Positions 1-12,449 of a DNA stretch of 64,000 bases are shown here, one piece after another; positions within the stretch are counted from its first letter, which is position 1; each line of letters starts with the position of its first letter. The notes beneath the pieces were generated by a model. The model saw only the letters and a list, made by a program, of their open reading frames with translations, ran no database searches and was not told where the DNA came from. The DNA is taken from contig NC_066837.1 of NCBI RefSeq assembly GCF_001640805.2, positions 25,742,002-25,806,001 on the forward strand, read 5' to 3'. Source of the DNA: Lates calcarifer. Its lineage: Eukaryota; Chordata; Actinopteri; Centropomidae. A program made the position numbers and the translations under genes.

Positions 1-1677
1 TACCAGTGAAACTATTATGATATAGTGACGTAAGTTTTTATAGGTTAGAAGTCTGCTTCATGTATCTGCAAATGTTCTGAATGTAATACGTACAGAAGCA
101 CAATGTTTGTGTGTTTGTTTCTTGGTAAAACTTCACTGTTTTACTCCTTGACCCATATTAATCAAGCATCTCAGAATCCCTGCTTAAAGTTAAACCAGCA
201 CAGTGATATATAATGGCATTTTCTGTGGTTAAATATATTTTCAAGAATTTAATTCTGGAAAGTGATTATTGTTATGTAAGTGTACTTCTGATGTTCAATT
301 ACAGTAAAATTGGTAGGTGGAGCTTACGAGATAGATGATGTGCAGATACAGTCTTCTTGACTGAACTTTCGCTAAGCTTCATTTCTACTCTTACATCAGA
401 TACATACGTTTACGCTGCTGTAATCTAAATTTACAATGTGTGGGTATGTCATTGTACTGTGTCACAATAATTGTAATGAAACATTTAGTCTTGCTCACGT
501 TTCCATGGCAATAAGTTTAGGGCAGTCACCGTTGGCTTAATATAAAGTTGGTGACTTTGACAACACACCACCACCCACCAGTAAGGAGGCTGTGCAGAGA
601 AATACAGTCATGTACAGCAGATAGACAGACACTTACCTTCAACACAGTCTTTAATTACATTTGCAGGTGTAAAGTACAAAATGAATTCCTGTGAACACAA
701 CACAGAAACAACAATGTCATAGGGATCAATGCAACATCAGGTACCTTTGGCTTCGTTCACAGAGAGGAGTGATTTGCATTGAAAAAATTAAATGTTAAAT
801 ATCCATCATAGGATATAGATGCTATTCCTCTCTCCTACAGCTGGTTTAAAAAGAAATTGATACAGTGGTTATTGTAACAGAATAAACCAGAGGTTAAGTA
901 ACTCTAATCAACCCTAATGTCTTTGCAGAGTACCTACAAAAATTTGCATGATACAAAAATATGTTAAATATCAGACCATCAGTGTCAAAGTGTGACAGCT
1001 TGCTGTCCTGAAGTCAGGTAAATCAGGGTATTTTAACTGAACATGACATAACTTCAGAAACTAAAAATAAGACAAAAGTGATGCCAGGGAATGAAGTGAC
1101 AGTCATCAGTGATGACAACTCAAAATTCCCTCAGCCAAACACCGTGTCAGCCAACAGCAGGTCCCCAGACCAACTTGTCATGATTAGACAGCCCATAGAC
1201 ATTTTGCTGTGTCTCCAAAGCAAAAGCGCAGGTGTCACTAATAACATTAACAGTGGTCCTGTCTCATTCAGGTGTCCATGTCATGACAGTGAGGCAGTGA
1301 GGCAGTGAGCCAGGACCCTGAAACTGAAGCAGCTACATGGAATTCAGCCATTGCTGATTTTGTTATTCGCATCTATGATTTTTCTACTGGGACGAGTCAA
1401 AATATCTTTTGGAGAAAATGGCCTGTTGGAAGCCTGTTGGATTCAGTGCAAATAAAGCTGTTAAAAATAAAATAAAGCATCATGAAAAATTAGATATCTA
1501 ATAACTGTATAGTATATAAAACAGTTTAATACTTATAAAGCCTTAAATAAACACAAATTTTACAATACTCTTTGGAAGTCATGTGGACAGAGTGATAAGT
1601 GTGCAGCTTCATGACATGTTTGTTGTGACAACTTCTGTGCTAAATGGTGAGGTCCTTCTCTTTTTTAGTCACGCTAG

Positions 1678-1912
1678 AGGTGTGACACCAGGGATGGCAG
1701 TGCTGGTCAGTCTGCCACTTTGTTCAAGACTGAAATATCTAAAAATCTGTTTGATTGCCATGAAATTATGTTCAAACATTTATGGTCCCCAAACACCTGC
1801 AAAACTAATGACATTCCCTTCAGCCTTGGGTGTACTTTCTGTTTAGTGCCAACTAGCAAATGTTAGCCTACTAACATATTCAATTAAGATGGTGAACATG
1901 GTTAACATTATA
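1678..1912. repeat. Dispersed teleost repeat, left fragment
   Basis: The segment running from the 'gattgccatgaaatta' stretch through 'gcaaaactaatgacattccc' to 'agatggtgaacatggttaac' matches, from memory, a very common interspersed repeat of fish genomes that also contains many 'catgttagcat' motifs. It is non-coding and old. Its expected continuation is not adjacent but reappears at 2420. Confidence 0.55.
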
Positions 1913-2419
1913 GAAAGCCAAAGTCTTGGCATCAGTCTGGGCTAGCCTCTGTTCCACTATCTTCTGTACCTCAGTGCAGTCTGTCATTCAGCGTTTCTTT
2001 CCATATTTAAAAATAAATCACCATCTGGCAAGAAATGAAAACATTTGTGATTTAACAAATGTTTTCATGCTTTCTAGCTGTAATCTGTGTATGTACAGCA
2101 TTCAAACTGTCCTGTTGTTATTGCAAACATGTTGTAATCCCTGAACTCATTCATGGACTTGTCTTTTCTGTTGAGGGTTATGGGAAATGGTGTTTGTTAA
2201 AGGCTAAAAAAATTATTAACAATATTAGATCTAAAAGAATTTGTTAAAAAACTACTATCCTTACCTAAACACATGAATCAAGCCACACAACATACAGCTG
2301 AGAAAGGCTGTGTTCCATGGCTGGATGTTTAGCAAATGTCAATGTGATTTTGAATAAAGTTTTCTCAATACAGGAACTTAATCCAGAAGTTTCAGTTTCA
2401 CCTTGGCTCTCCATTCCTG

Positions 2420-2512
2420 CTTAACATCAGCATGTTAACATTGTTACTGTGAGCTAACATTAGCATTTACAGCACTGCTCTGAAGTAGAGCCATTAGCAT
2501 GGCTCAACACTC
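2420..2512. repeat. Dispersed teleost repeat, right fragment
   Basis: The stretch beginning 'ttaacatcagcatgttaaca' and ending near 'ttagcatggctcaacactcc' is the expected downstream continuation of the repeat at 1678-1912. The two halves are separated by about 510 bases of unrelated sequence. Confidence 0.5.
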
Positions 2513-3410
2513 CTAGACCTGTTTACTGTTGTGGTACATGAAAACATTTGAGACAACCCATATTAGTAATAATACCCCACTGTTCCTGGCATCGACCAAA
2601 CATGACTGATGCCCAAACCTGCTGCACACTGAATTACACTAAAGCATAAACATATATTCATACATTCATCTTTAACTTTTGCAAAAGTTGAATTTAACTC
2701 CTCCCAGCGGACACATCAGGAAAGTGACACATATCTGAGCTTTTGATACTATCTTGAGTTAGGTTGTTGTCTCCAACAAATATGCATAGATTAAGGGGTG
2801 GAAGGTAAACAAAGGCAGAGGAACAACTATATAACTGAGGCTGTTGATGCTGTTCACATCCAGCAGGATTATGCAGGCTCTCTAAAAATGACTCCATCAA
2901 AACACACTTCAACCTGTGATTCAAGATAGAAAATCAATTCCTCATTTCTTTTTCTGTCACTTGCAGTTCTTTCTTTGTAGAGATGGGCTCTTTTTAAATG
3001 GAACCAGTTTATATTACAAAGTTTGTTGAATGATGAAGCACAAAAGCAGCTACAATCTCCTCTGCAGTTATGGGTACATTTGGTAAATGTGAGCCACATG
3101 CTGTGCGGCAAAAGAAAAACAAGTATTCTTGTTGTATCCAGTGTATGCTACCCTTTGAGACTGCTGTGCCTGTTGTTAAATAGCTGTGTAGTTCTTCCAG
3201 TTTCTCTGCCTTTTCATCTGGATGACTGTTGTAATTATAGCTGAACTTGTAATTCAAGCCTTTTAAATTAAAGCTCTATAAATATTTTTGTTTAGTGTGG
3301 TATGAAAGGATTATGTTAAGTATAAATATCTGTTAAAAAAATGAATGGAATCATCAACACAACAGCATCCATCTCCCCTCCTCTCTCCCTTTCCTTTTCT
3401 CTCACCCTCT

Positions 3411-6400
3411 CTAGCGCTCGTCCCTCTCTCCCTCCTTCACATGGGCGTCCTCTTTGTCCTGTTTGTAGCGGTGACCCTCCACCCCTCTCCTCCTGGCTCT
3501 GGGTGAGTCAGCTCCCTGGGCCCCTCCCACTTGGCCCCCTTCCTCCCTGTCCTCTGCTTCTATCTCTTCTGCCACATGGTCTTCGTCCTCCTCCTTCTCC
3601 TCCTCATCCTCCTCACTTCTCTCGGAGTCTGACTCATCTGAGTTGTCCTCTTCCAGGTAGCGGTAGCCCTTGACCTGTGGACATAAATGTCACTCTGAAG
3701 TCAAAATGTGTTTGCAGACTTTTAGTCACAACTTAAATATTATTACAATAAAGCACAGGCTATAATGACATTTAATCCACTCGTGAACAGCTGAAGGATT
3801 TCATTCACACAGGGCTGGTAGAGTGCAGGACAAATCACTGTTTGCAGGAGTTCAAATCTCACTTCACACCAGATCTCTATGGATTATTCTTTATTTCTGC
3901 ATGACACAAAAAAATTGAGTGAGTGAATAAAGTGTTTACATGCTGGGTGTAAGAGCATCAGCTAACTCTGTTATCTAATGCAGAATAACTTGATGTCTGG
4001 TGTGTACTGTGCAGTCAGATTAGATCTTCTACAAAAAGGTGAGGGTTTCAGTCTTAAACCAGTTTCTGGATTGACTGCTAAAGCTGTGTGCAGAAGATCT
4101 GTAAACATCTGGAAATCAAAGACCCATGGCACTCCAATCATACATAACAGAGAAAAACAGAAAATCCCCACAATGTCAAAGCTATAACTAGGTAAGATTT
4201 GGCATTTCTGCTTTAAAAAATTGTTTATCTAAATACTTGCCTTGCTGATTATTTTTCTGTTTCTTGACTGACTGATTAATCAGCTGTGTCAGGCCTATAT
4301 ATTTCACCAGACCAAAGCTTAATGGAAAAAAACAACAAAACAACTTTACAGTCACAGCTACACAACACCTGCTAAAGAAAGCACTGCAGTGACCGACTGA
4401 ATTTACAAGCTTCACTCCACATAAAACACTGATGAACATCATTTATGTACATTGGGGATGTGACCTAATAAGATACAGCAAGGAAAATTCTTGTTTCTCA
4501 CTGGCTGTTAGGTGGCTATTAAAAGCGTGCATAGGACATAAGTTCATCTTCAATTCAAACCTTGTTCTAAATCAGCGCTCATGGTTTGTTAGTCAGTTAG
4601 TAAAGTTACCTAAGTACAGGTAACCATAGCAACAACACTTCTTATTTGTACTATATTCCTAAATTATATTAAAAAATTAAATGACATCAAGCGCATTCAA
4701 AAAACAGATTGCTATTTGAATCCAGGTTCTTGTTTTGCCTCTGTCAACTGGCCTTGATATGAATGTGATATTACACCGTGATGTCCTGATATACAAAAAA
4801 TATTAGATTTTACAGCTCCCTTTAAGTTGTTTTGTTATCAGGACACCTCCACATATTCTCATTTAATTATGATGTGATTCATGTGTGGCAAAACCATACT
4901 AAGTACATTAAATGTAAATTAAAGGCCTAAACTTGTTGCATAAAAGCTTCTTAACTTCAAACCCACATGAGATCATGTTTATATATTTAATAGTGCATAT
5001 AGTAATTAAACATATAAGTAATGACTATCTACTCATTCTATGATCCTCAGCCAGCATATATGCAAGTCAATTTTCTGCGCTTTCCTATTTAACAACAGAT
5101 GTACTTACTGATTCATTCACTGCCAGTTTTTGCACATCCATTCTCAGATGAAAATATTGCACACAACTATATTTATTCATCATTTGAGACAGTTACTGTG
5201 AATTTGTAAATATCCTTATGCTGCAGTCAGCAACTACTCTCATCCACAAACCTGCTCTTAATTGCAACCTAAATTATTTTCCTGTATATATTTTAAAGAC
5301 TTTCTTAGTATTTATACTCCTTCATTTTTTCATAATGTTTGTTGTTACCTACTGTTGCTGTCTCTGCTGCTGTAACGCAAGAATTTCCCTCACAGGATCA
5401 ATCTATCTATCTGTCTGCCTATGTTCTTCCATATCACTAGAACACCATTATTTTTGGATATTGTATATATATTTTATACAAATCACCCAGGTGTAACTTG
5501 AGTGCCACTTACCATAGCTGACCTCAAAGTCAACTGAACTTCTAATTGCAATTTGTTAAGTAAACTACACCAGGACACTTTTTTTGGGCATTGTAACAAA
5601 ATGATTTCATTAATGTGTATTTGGGCAGATTCAGGCAGTCACTCATGCCAGACTGGATACCTTGTGCCGTGGCCGAGGGATACGAGGCAGTCTGGGCCGC
5701 ACGTCCCTGGCCAGCCGATGCTCCATCACCCAATAGCAGTAGCAGGCCACCAGTAAAGTGGCCAAAAGGATGGAGAGTTTGGCCTGAGGGAGAGGAACAA
5801 AACATAACAGATTTTTCCTGTAAAATGTGGATCAGAAGGTTGTTTTTGTTTTTATTTTTTGAGCATATGAAACAATCACATACCCTCATAGGCATGTTGG
5901 ACCAGAGGTAGACTATGAAGATGGCGATGGCCTGCCACCAGTGATAGATGGTGTACACAAAGTCCAGACGTTCTTTTTCTTCAGCATACAGCATACCAAT
6001 CAGAGCTGACACACACACACACACAGAGCAGTTGACACGTCATGTGTGAACAAAGTTAGTGAACAGTACGTACAGACACTTCAACCACAGCTGTTACTCA
6101 CTGCTGACGCCCGTCTTGTTTAAGGCAGTGCCAAGACCCCACAGCACAGTGATCACAATCAGAGGGCCCAGATACCATGTGCCCTTTATTGGAGGTTCTT
6201 TAATATGTAGGGACCACGCCAGGAGGGCCACCAGCAACACAAAATGCACAGCAGCGCCGCTCATCAGACACAGCCAGCGTGGGAGGCGTAGTATGCAGAG
6301 GGAGAGTGAGGAAAAGACAGAGCAGGAGAGGCCGTAGACGACTATAAGGAGCCACAGAGATTTCAGACCCAAAATGCAGACACCATAGGACTGTGGAGGG

Positions 6401-9400
6401 AGAGAACGAATGACAGAAATTAGATGAAATATGCATATATTTCTTATTACTACAACCTACCTGCTCCTTTACAAATCCAATTTTAGCATTTTGCCTCCAA
6501 ACTACTCAGAAACGCTAACAAGTTAAGCAATGAAAGTTAAGTCTACTCTACAAACTCCATTGATACAGTACCAGAGAGAATCCGGTGACGGCAAACAACA
6601 CTTCAAAGCCACTGTAAATAAAGAAAGGGCAGAGCAGTCTCAGGCGGTAGTCCCTCAGGTGTTTGAAAGGCAGCTGGAAGATGTTTCCCCAGCCTATGCT
6701 GCGAAGGTCGATCTCCTCTGTTGGCCGGTAGGCAGCGCCACACAGCACAAGGAACTGTGGGTGGCAGCAAATGGCAATCAGTAATTGTATTACTCTGCCT
6801 GACTGCTATGCTTTGTATATGCTTTGCTGTACTGTAAACAATAAGGCATTTCTTTCCAGCACATCATAGGACAAAATAACCAAATGTGAAGCACAGAGCA
6901 ACACTGCTGACTTAAAATTACTAAGAGCTGCATTAGCCCCTTAACTAACACTAGGAAATTAAGTTAAAATAAATACATAGGGCGATGTGCAAACATACTT
7001 TCTACAATCCACACTTAATCCAGCTTTCTTCACTGCTCTGAACTGCACATAAGTGTGAGACTGTGTCTGTTCATCCATCTGTGTTAGCCCTGTCATAAAC
7101 CAGTGTGTGCTGGGATAAGTTTACGCTCTGTGCATCACTGAGTGAGCTGAGCAGTTTAGAAATTGGAAAGTCACTTTAAACTGAAGCTGATTAGTGGATA
7201 ATATAGCTCTTACTCAATCACTAATCAAGGTTAAAATGGCCCCAGTCATGATTCCTTTTGAGTTCTGTGGATATTGTTCCACTGAACACAAAAGCCATAT
7301 TTAATAGTGAAATAAAATGAAGATGTCAGGTCTCACCCATCTTAAAGCTGCTCTAATCATTAATTGATAATCAAGTAACTGTAAGTAATGTAAAAGGTGT
7401 CATAGTGATCAAGTCACAGATAATTATCACCAGAAATAGGGCTCCAAATGAATGTTTTTGTGTGTGTGTGTGTGCTGGATGTGTAAACAGGTAACTGTTT
7501 GTATGTCTGTCATATATGTTCACACTTTGTTGTGCTGCCTCCAATTGGCTTATATTTGATTCGTGTTAGACTGAATACTAGCAGGCCTCGAATTTACATC
7601 ACTTGATTAAGCATATTAGTACACAACAGCTGGAATAATGACGGTTTTATGGGGAGTATGGGCAGTCACATTTATGTTACAAATGTACATCTGTAACAAC
7701 AACTGGTACCTGGTTGTAATGGGCTAAATTGGTATAAGAGGTGCATGTGCCAGTGTGTGCACGTGTGTTAGGGAACACTTACAATAATCATGCCCAGGAA
7801 GGCAAAACCCATGAGGACACTCTCCACCTGGATGAGCAGCATGGAGCGTGGCAGTCTGGTCAGCACAGTGGTGTTGAAGCCAGGGATCACTCCACTGACT
7901 GCTGCGCCTGGTAGAGGAAGAGGAAGCCAGCAATGTGATAGGAAGCTGACAAAAACTTGTGTTTCCTTTAGCACCTTGCCTACTATGGCATAATGGACAG
8001 AACTATGACATTGTTTCTTGTTTCTGTATATCTGGCTCTTTATCTGCTGAGCGCTCCACAATGTCCACCAGCTACACAATGACTTTGTCTGCTGTTTGAT
8101 ACTGGACAGATTTATCAGAGCCTTTTCTCCAAAATGATCTTCCTGTTGCAGCTGGAATCAAGGCTGATGAGAGCAGAGCTCATGACAGCCCCAAAATAAT
8201 GAGTGAAAAGTTGCTAAAAGGCCATGTAGAGCTGGGGCCAGCTGCAGATGATAATTCTGTGCAGTCCAAATGACCTCTTTAACTTTCACTTACTAATTAG
8301 ATCCAAAAAAAACAGCTTTAAGTTTAAATTTAGTGCAGCCTATTGAATTTAGATTTAGACTTAGACTTAGACAGACTTTATTGATCCCTTTGGGATGACT
8401 CCCTCGGGGAAATTACGTTTCCAGCAGCAAATACAAACAGAACACATCACACAGGGCAGTGCAACAACAGTTTGAATTTGCATTGTCTCGAATTGTAAAA
8501 CTCTTTTGGTCAATGTTAACACTGAATTTAGAAATATATATATAATATATAGAAATAGATAAAAATAAAAAGCTGATTTCCTAAGCAATAAAATGCACTC
8601 TTGCTCATTTCAATGCACTCATGGTTTTTACTGCTGCAGTCTCAGTTGGTCTGGTATGACCAGTGGCTTACAGTGGTTAATGTCAGCTACTGTTAGCAAA
8701 CTTAAGATTATAACTGCTAATACTGGAGTGAATCCTCATACACTGTTATCCTGTGGTTATTTGTGTGCAATCATTCATCAGTGGAGGCGAGGTGACGTGT
8801 GTATTTACCACAGGTTTTGACATTGCATAGAATGTGGTTGCTTTCATGCAGGTAGTCGTTGAGGACAAGACGCATTGGGAACTCCGCGAAGACAAAACTC
8901 AGCTGTTGAGGAAGAGAGAGATGACAGGGACCAACGTCTTTACTGATGTTACACACCATGAAGCATTAATGAACAAAAGATGGTTGAGGACTTACATGGA
9001 AGATAATGTGGAAAACTGAGTGGAAGATGATGATGTAGCTGTGGCACGCTCCTTTAGGAAGCTTCTTCTGCTCCTGCACATGCTCTTCCTTGTAGTTGAC
9101 ATACTCGTAGTACTGCTGCGCCATCCTGCATGTGTGTGGTGTGCGAGAAGAAATTCACAGCAAACACACATTAGGAAACATACCCATGTACCATCAGGTG
9201 CAGGTTAGTCTGAGGCTTGTACGATTGTGTACCCTCTCAGAATTCATGGTTTGAATTGACTTCACAAAGGAGAGCCTAAGACTGTGTCTGACATTTTTAT
9301 TTTCTATTTCTTTCTGTATTTAGTTTTAGAAAAATGTCATTCTTGTCTTGATCTTATGTTTAAAAAAAAGAATATCAGCCAATATACTGCTATCAGATTT

Positions 9401-10742
9401 TACAAATTTTTAAAATCCTCAACAATCCAGTACTGAATGGCCATGTGACCCAAAACAATTAATGGCTATGTTTAAGTTAGTCCAGGTAAAATAAAGTACA
9501 CTTAAATTAAACTAAGTACACTTAGTATACTTCCTGTACATATAATTACTGTACTTAAAGTCCACTTGACCATATTATTTCAAGATAAGGTGTTGCCTAA
9601 AAATACTTTGGTATTTTTTTTATTTTTTTTTTTACTAATGATGTTGCTAAAAAACAGCACACTTTTCAATTAAGTCATTGATTTATTTTTTTTTTTTACC
9701 TGGTTAGTGTGGTGTAAAAAATCAATCTGAACAATCTGAGCAAACCCATCTATCTACTGAGATCCCAGCTACCTATGCTGTTCGACCTTCATTCCATGAC
9801 ATCATGAGGGTCAAATTTCAGGCAGCTTATGAAACATCCTCACCCACCGTCTCCTCCACATCCTGTTTCTCACCTAGTAATGTAATTTCCCAAGGAAGCC
9901 CAAAACGGCACAATGGCTACACCTATAGCTACTGCTGATGGAACCAAGGTGTAGTAACGCTCCCAGTAATTGGTTGAGACGAAGAGTGCGTAGATTCCTG
10001 AAGCCAGGAACATCATCCACTTAGTACCTAGAAACCTGAAAGAGAGATGAAGTATAGAGTATATATGGACAGAGCAAGGACACTGAGATCAACAAGAAGG
10101 TTTTATCACTAGTGTTTGTGTGTGTGTCTACCTGATGAGAACAGGGGTGTACAGCAGGCCTATAATGGGCGTGACGTTAATGCCCATTAACATCTTGCGG
10201 TCGATGTCCTCCAGGCCAAGGTTGCTGTACTTCACCTCACGGTAGGTCATGTCATAATGGAGGATCAGCTGCATTTGCAGAAGGCCTGTAACACGCACAC
10301 GCAAAATGCATTTAAAAGTACATGCTGCAACTCTGCCTGTTTGTATTTCTCTGACCATTTCATCATTTTTACTCCTGTCAAACCCACCCATATATACACT
10401 GTACACAATCATGGCTCCCACACTGGCTGCAAGAACATTCTTGATGACACCCAGCCTCTTCCTCCTGTAGTATTTCCTCTCCTCTTCCTCCTCATTGTAC
10501 TCTGCCTGTGGACCCAGAAACTCCTCCATCTGAGGAAAATAAATTATAATAGTGTTATTTTTCACATGAAACTTAAACTACTGCAGAGAACATTATGTGG
10601 TTTTCCACAGAACAGCTGAGCTCACCTGGCCCTGGATGTTGTCTTCTTGCCCCACATTTAGCAGTTCGTTCATGCCGCCATTGGGAGGTGCTACAACACG
10701 ATCAGCATCTCTGATATGCTCTTCTCCATCACTTGCCTCCAT
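3411..10742 (-). CDS. unc93b1: UNC93B1, endosomal TLR trafficking chaperone
   Basis: UNC93B1 is a 12-pass ER membrane protein that binds nucleic-acid-sensing and some other Toll-like receptors and escorts them to endosomes. Coding exons on the minus strand, 5' to 3': 10742-10626, 10529-10388, 10285-10132, 10035-9874, 9125-8996, 8902-8809, 7907-7783, 6754-6572, 6390-6102, 6005-5884, 5783-5661, 3674-3411. They sum to 1905 nt, giving 634 residues (human 597), with all phases matching. Recognisable blocks are YNEEEEERKYYRRKRLGVIK before TM1, LLQMQLILHYD, TNYWERYYTLVPSAVA, CGAAYRPTEEIDLRS, ALNKTG and IYHWWQA. The C-terminal tail is strongly acidic (YLEEDNSDESD, then Glu-rich), as in the mammalian protein. 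The ATG follows an acceptor directly (cag|ATG), so the upstream exon is pure 5' UTR. The 3'-most intron is about 2 kb. The gene looks intact. Confidence 0.96.
3812..3862 (+). repeat. Possible tRNA-derived SINE head fragment
   Basis: A sequence resembling a pol III A box (tggtagagtgc, 3816-3826) is followed 34 bases later by a B-box-like gttcaaatc (3850-3858). The spacing suits a tRNA-derived SINE promoter. No cloverleaf, discriminator base or intact arms can be made out, so it is not called a tRNA gene. It lies in the last intron of unc93b1, antisense to that gene. Confidence 0.25.
5290..5425 (+). repeat. LINE 3' tail fragment with TCTA tail
   Basis: The stretch ending 'gaatttccctcacaggatca' followed by short TCTA repeats resembles the 3' end of a teleost non-LTR element in plus orientation. 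It is 5'-truncated and noncoding, in the last intron of unc93b1. Confidence 0.45.
8352..8430 (-). repeat. LINE 3' tail with hexamer repeats
   Basis: Read on the minus strand, the sequence contains gggatcaataaagtctgtct followed by short AAGTCT-type tandem copies. This is the typical truncated 3' end of a fish non-LTR retrotransposon (Rex1/L2-like tails carry this signature). It sits in an unc93b1 intron. A closely similar copy is at 31436-31492. Confidence 0.6.
9470..9720. other. AT-rich intronic sequence with poly-T runs
   Basis: This intron segment holds repeated 'aagtacactta'-type words and two T-rich runs (about 9617-9633 and 9686-9699). I see no exon in it. The short near-repeats suggest an old degraded interspersed element that I cannot name. 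Confidence 0.3.
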
Positions 10743-12249
10743 CTGGTGACCAAAAGGAGTAATACTGTAGATTACTAGATGGTTAAATGCACTTTCTGAA
10801 ATCACCCAAAACAGTCAATCACTGTAGTGTTCCTGTAACATTACTTTCATGATGTATCAGTAAGAACTAGGGTTTTCAAATCTGTAAGATTAGATGATGA
10901 TATTTTGATAACAGAGTAACTGATCGAGTACTCTTTTCTTAGTCTTCTATAATAGTAAGAGTAAAGGTTCAAAATTTTGCCCCATCGCACCAGAGATCCT
11001 TTTTTTCATGTTCTTTACATGCTGTTTGACAAACTCCAAGCAGCTGTCATATGCCTTCTACTCAAAGTGGCTTTTCCTAGTCTATAGTAGTATTAGAGTT
11101 GATGTACTGTCATTGCTTTAAAATACACTGCAGCTCAATATCCCTCTTGGGCTGACCAGCAGTACCATGTGATATGCAATTATTTCATATTTTCTGACAT
11201 TTAATGGCCCATATTTATATGTATATATATTTATACATTTAACCAACCCTTATTACAGCTACCAAACCAGTGAAAAGGTGACAGCCACACCCACTGCATA
11301 TGGTAATACACAGCGTCATGACAGACTTGAAAACCTTAAAAATCTTTTTTCTTGTAACACGATCTCTTTAATATACAATAAATCTTGTATGTAATTAAGT
11401 AGAAATAAGGTTAAATAACTCTCTCCTCCTCTCCTGTCGTCTTAATTTTTTGTTAATTCTTTGTAAATTAAGACGACAACAACCTCTTCCTTTTCTGGCG
11501 CCTCCCCTCCCCTCATAATTGTTTTTTTTTTTTTAGCAGACTACTACTACAACAGCTTTCTGTGCTAATTGGACCTATCTCTCTTTCTAAGATGTCAAAG
11601 GTCAAATCGACCCTTATGTGTTATTACAACAGCCAGTTTAACTGTGACTCTACAATTATTTAAACACAGTTCATTAAATTCTACCACGATCTCTGTTAAC
11701 TGTGATTTACAGAGTGAACTGATGTTCTGGAGCCTTTTGGTCCCTTCATTTTCACTCAACAACTACGACCTACATTGTTATAAAAGAGGATATGACCTTC
11801 TACATGTTCTCCAAAATGTTATGTTAAATACAACATAGCTACTTCCCTTGTTAGAGCCGTCATGGCCTTAAATACCAAAGAAAAAAATCAAGCTTCAGTG
11901 GTTAACATGTTTGTTGAACATGTTCTGGGTATTCAGATAGAAGTCTGGTTTGTTTTCCACTTTGAATGCTCGAATTTCCCTCAGCGTGGTTTTAGAAACG
12001 AATTTAAACACTCCTGAACGACTTAATATTCCCTTGTTAAAAGTGTGTCTGAGCTAATGTTAACTCTACGTTATGTCGTCTGACATTCATATAACGACCT
12101 CTGTTGTAGTAGTATCTAAAGTGGTGTTTTTAGGTTACTGTTTACACTACTGTCAGCCAGACATCTCAGGTTTAAGAACTACTGTAAAATACACCTACCC
12201 AACGCCACGCACTTTTTTACCATCTACCCTCACCCTGAACATCACTTAC

Positions 12250-12365
12250 CGTTCTTGCTGCGTGGGGCTCCTCGCGGACACCGGAATGAAAAGTCTGTCC
12301 ACCTGAGCGACAGAAAACAGACGCCACCTCTGTCTCAGTGTCACTCTCAGACTCTCAAGTTATTG
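12250..12365 (-). other. unc93b1: unc93b1 5' UTR exon 1 (approximate 5' end)
   Basis: On the minus strand a good donor (ACG|gtaagt) falls at 12250/12249, upstream of the first coding exon, in a CpG-richer stretch. A TATATA core at about 12395-12402 is placed to set initiation near 12365. I infer a noncoding first exon spliced to the acceptor at 10743. The 5' boundary is an estimate; cDNA would settle it. Confidence 0.55.
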
Positions 12366-12394
12366 GTTCCTCTTTCCGGCGTACAGCGGGGCAG

Positions 12395-12445
12395 GTATAT
12401 ATAAAAGTTTCGCGAAGGAAACGAAAGTTAGTTGTTTTCACTTCC
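12395..12445 (-). promoter_or_regulatory. unc93b1: unc93b1 promoter: TATA-like, IRF-like and Ets-IRF composite sites
   Basis: Moving upstream of the presumed start there is a TATATA core (about 12395-12402). Next is an IRF-like site at 12417-12428 (plus-strand ggaaacgaaagt; two GAAA cores one base apart, so not a perfect ISRE). Then, at 12436-12445, the minus strand reads GGAAGTGAAA, an exact match to the Ets-IRF composite element consensus GGAANNGAAA, which PU.1 with IRF4/8 binds in myeloid and B cells. This would suit an innate-immunity gene. Motif matches are seen directly; function is inferred. Confidence 0.5.
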
Positions 12446-12449
12446 TCAC

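Larger units (their letters stand above)
1..3410. other. Gene-poor flank downstream of unc93b1
   Basis: I found no coding exon here on either strand; the open frames are short, unsupported and lack splice context. The part nearest 3410 should be the 3' UTR of unc93b1, because transcription runs leftward, but I see no canonical AATAAA on the minus strand close to the stop. AATAAA motifs on the plus strand near 1451-1480 could belong to a rightward gene ending outside the window; this is only a possibility. Two pieces of a dispersed teleost repeat are listed separately. Confidence 0.5.

Noticed and set aside
3341..3673. 110-residue proline/serine-rich plus-strand frame
   Set aside because: It is the antisense shadow of the acidic last exon of unc93b1.
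3812..3862. tRNA gene
   Set aside because: A-box- and B-box-like words exist, but no acceptor stem or anticodon arm can be folded, so it is kept only as a possible SINE fragment.
5542..6024. 160-residue minus-strand open frame
   Set aside because: It is two unc93b1 exons (6005-5884 and part of 5783-5661 in a wrong frame) joined through intron sequence, not a separate gene.
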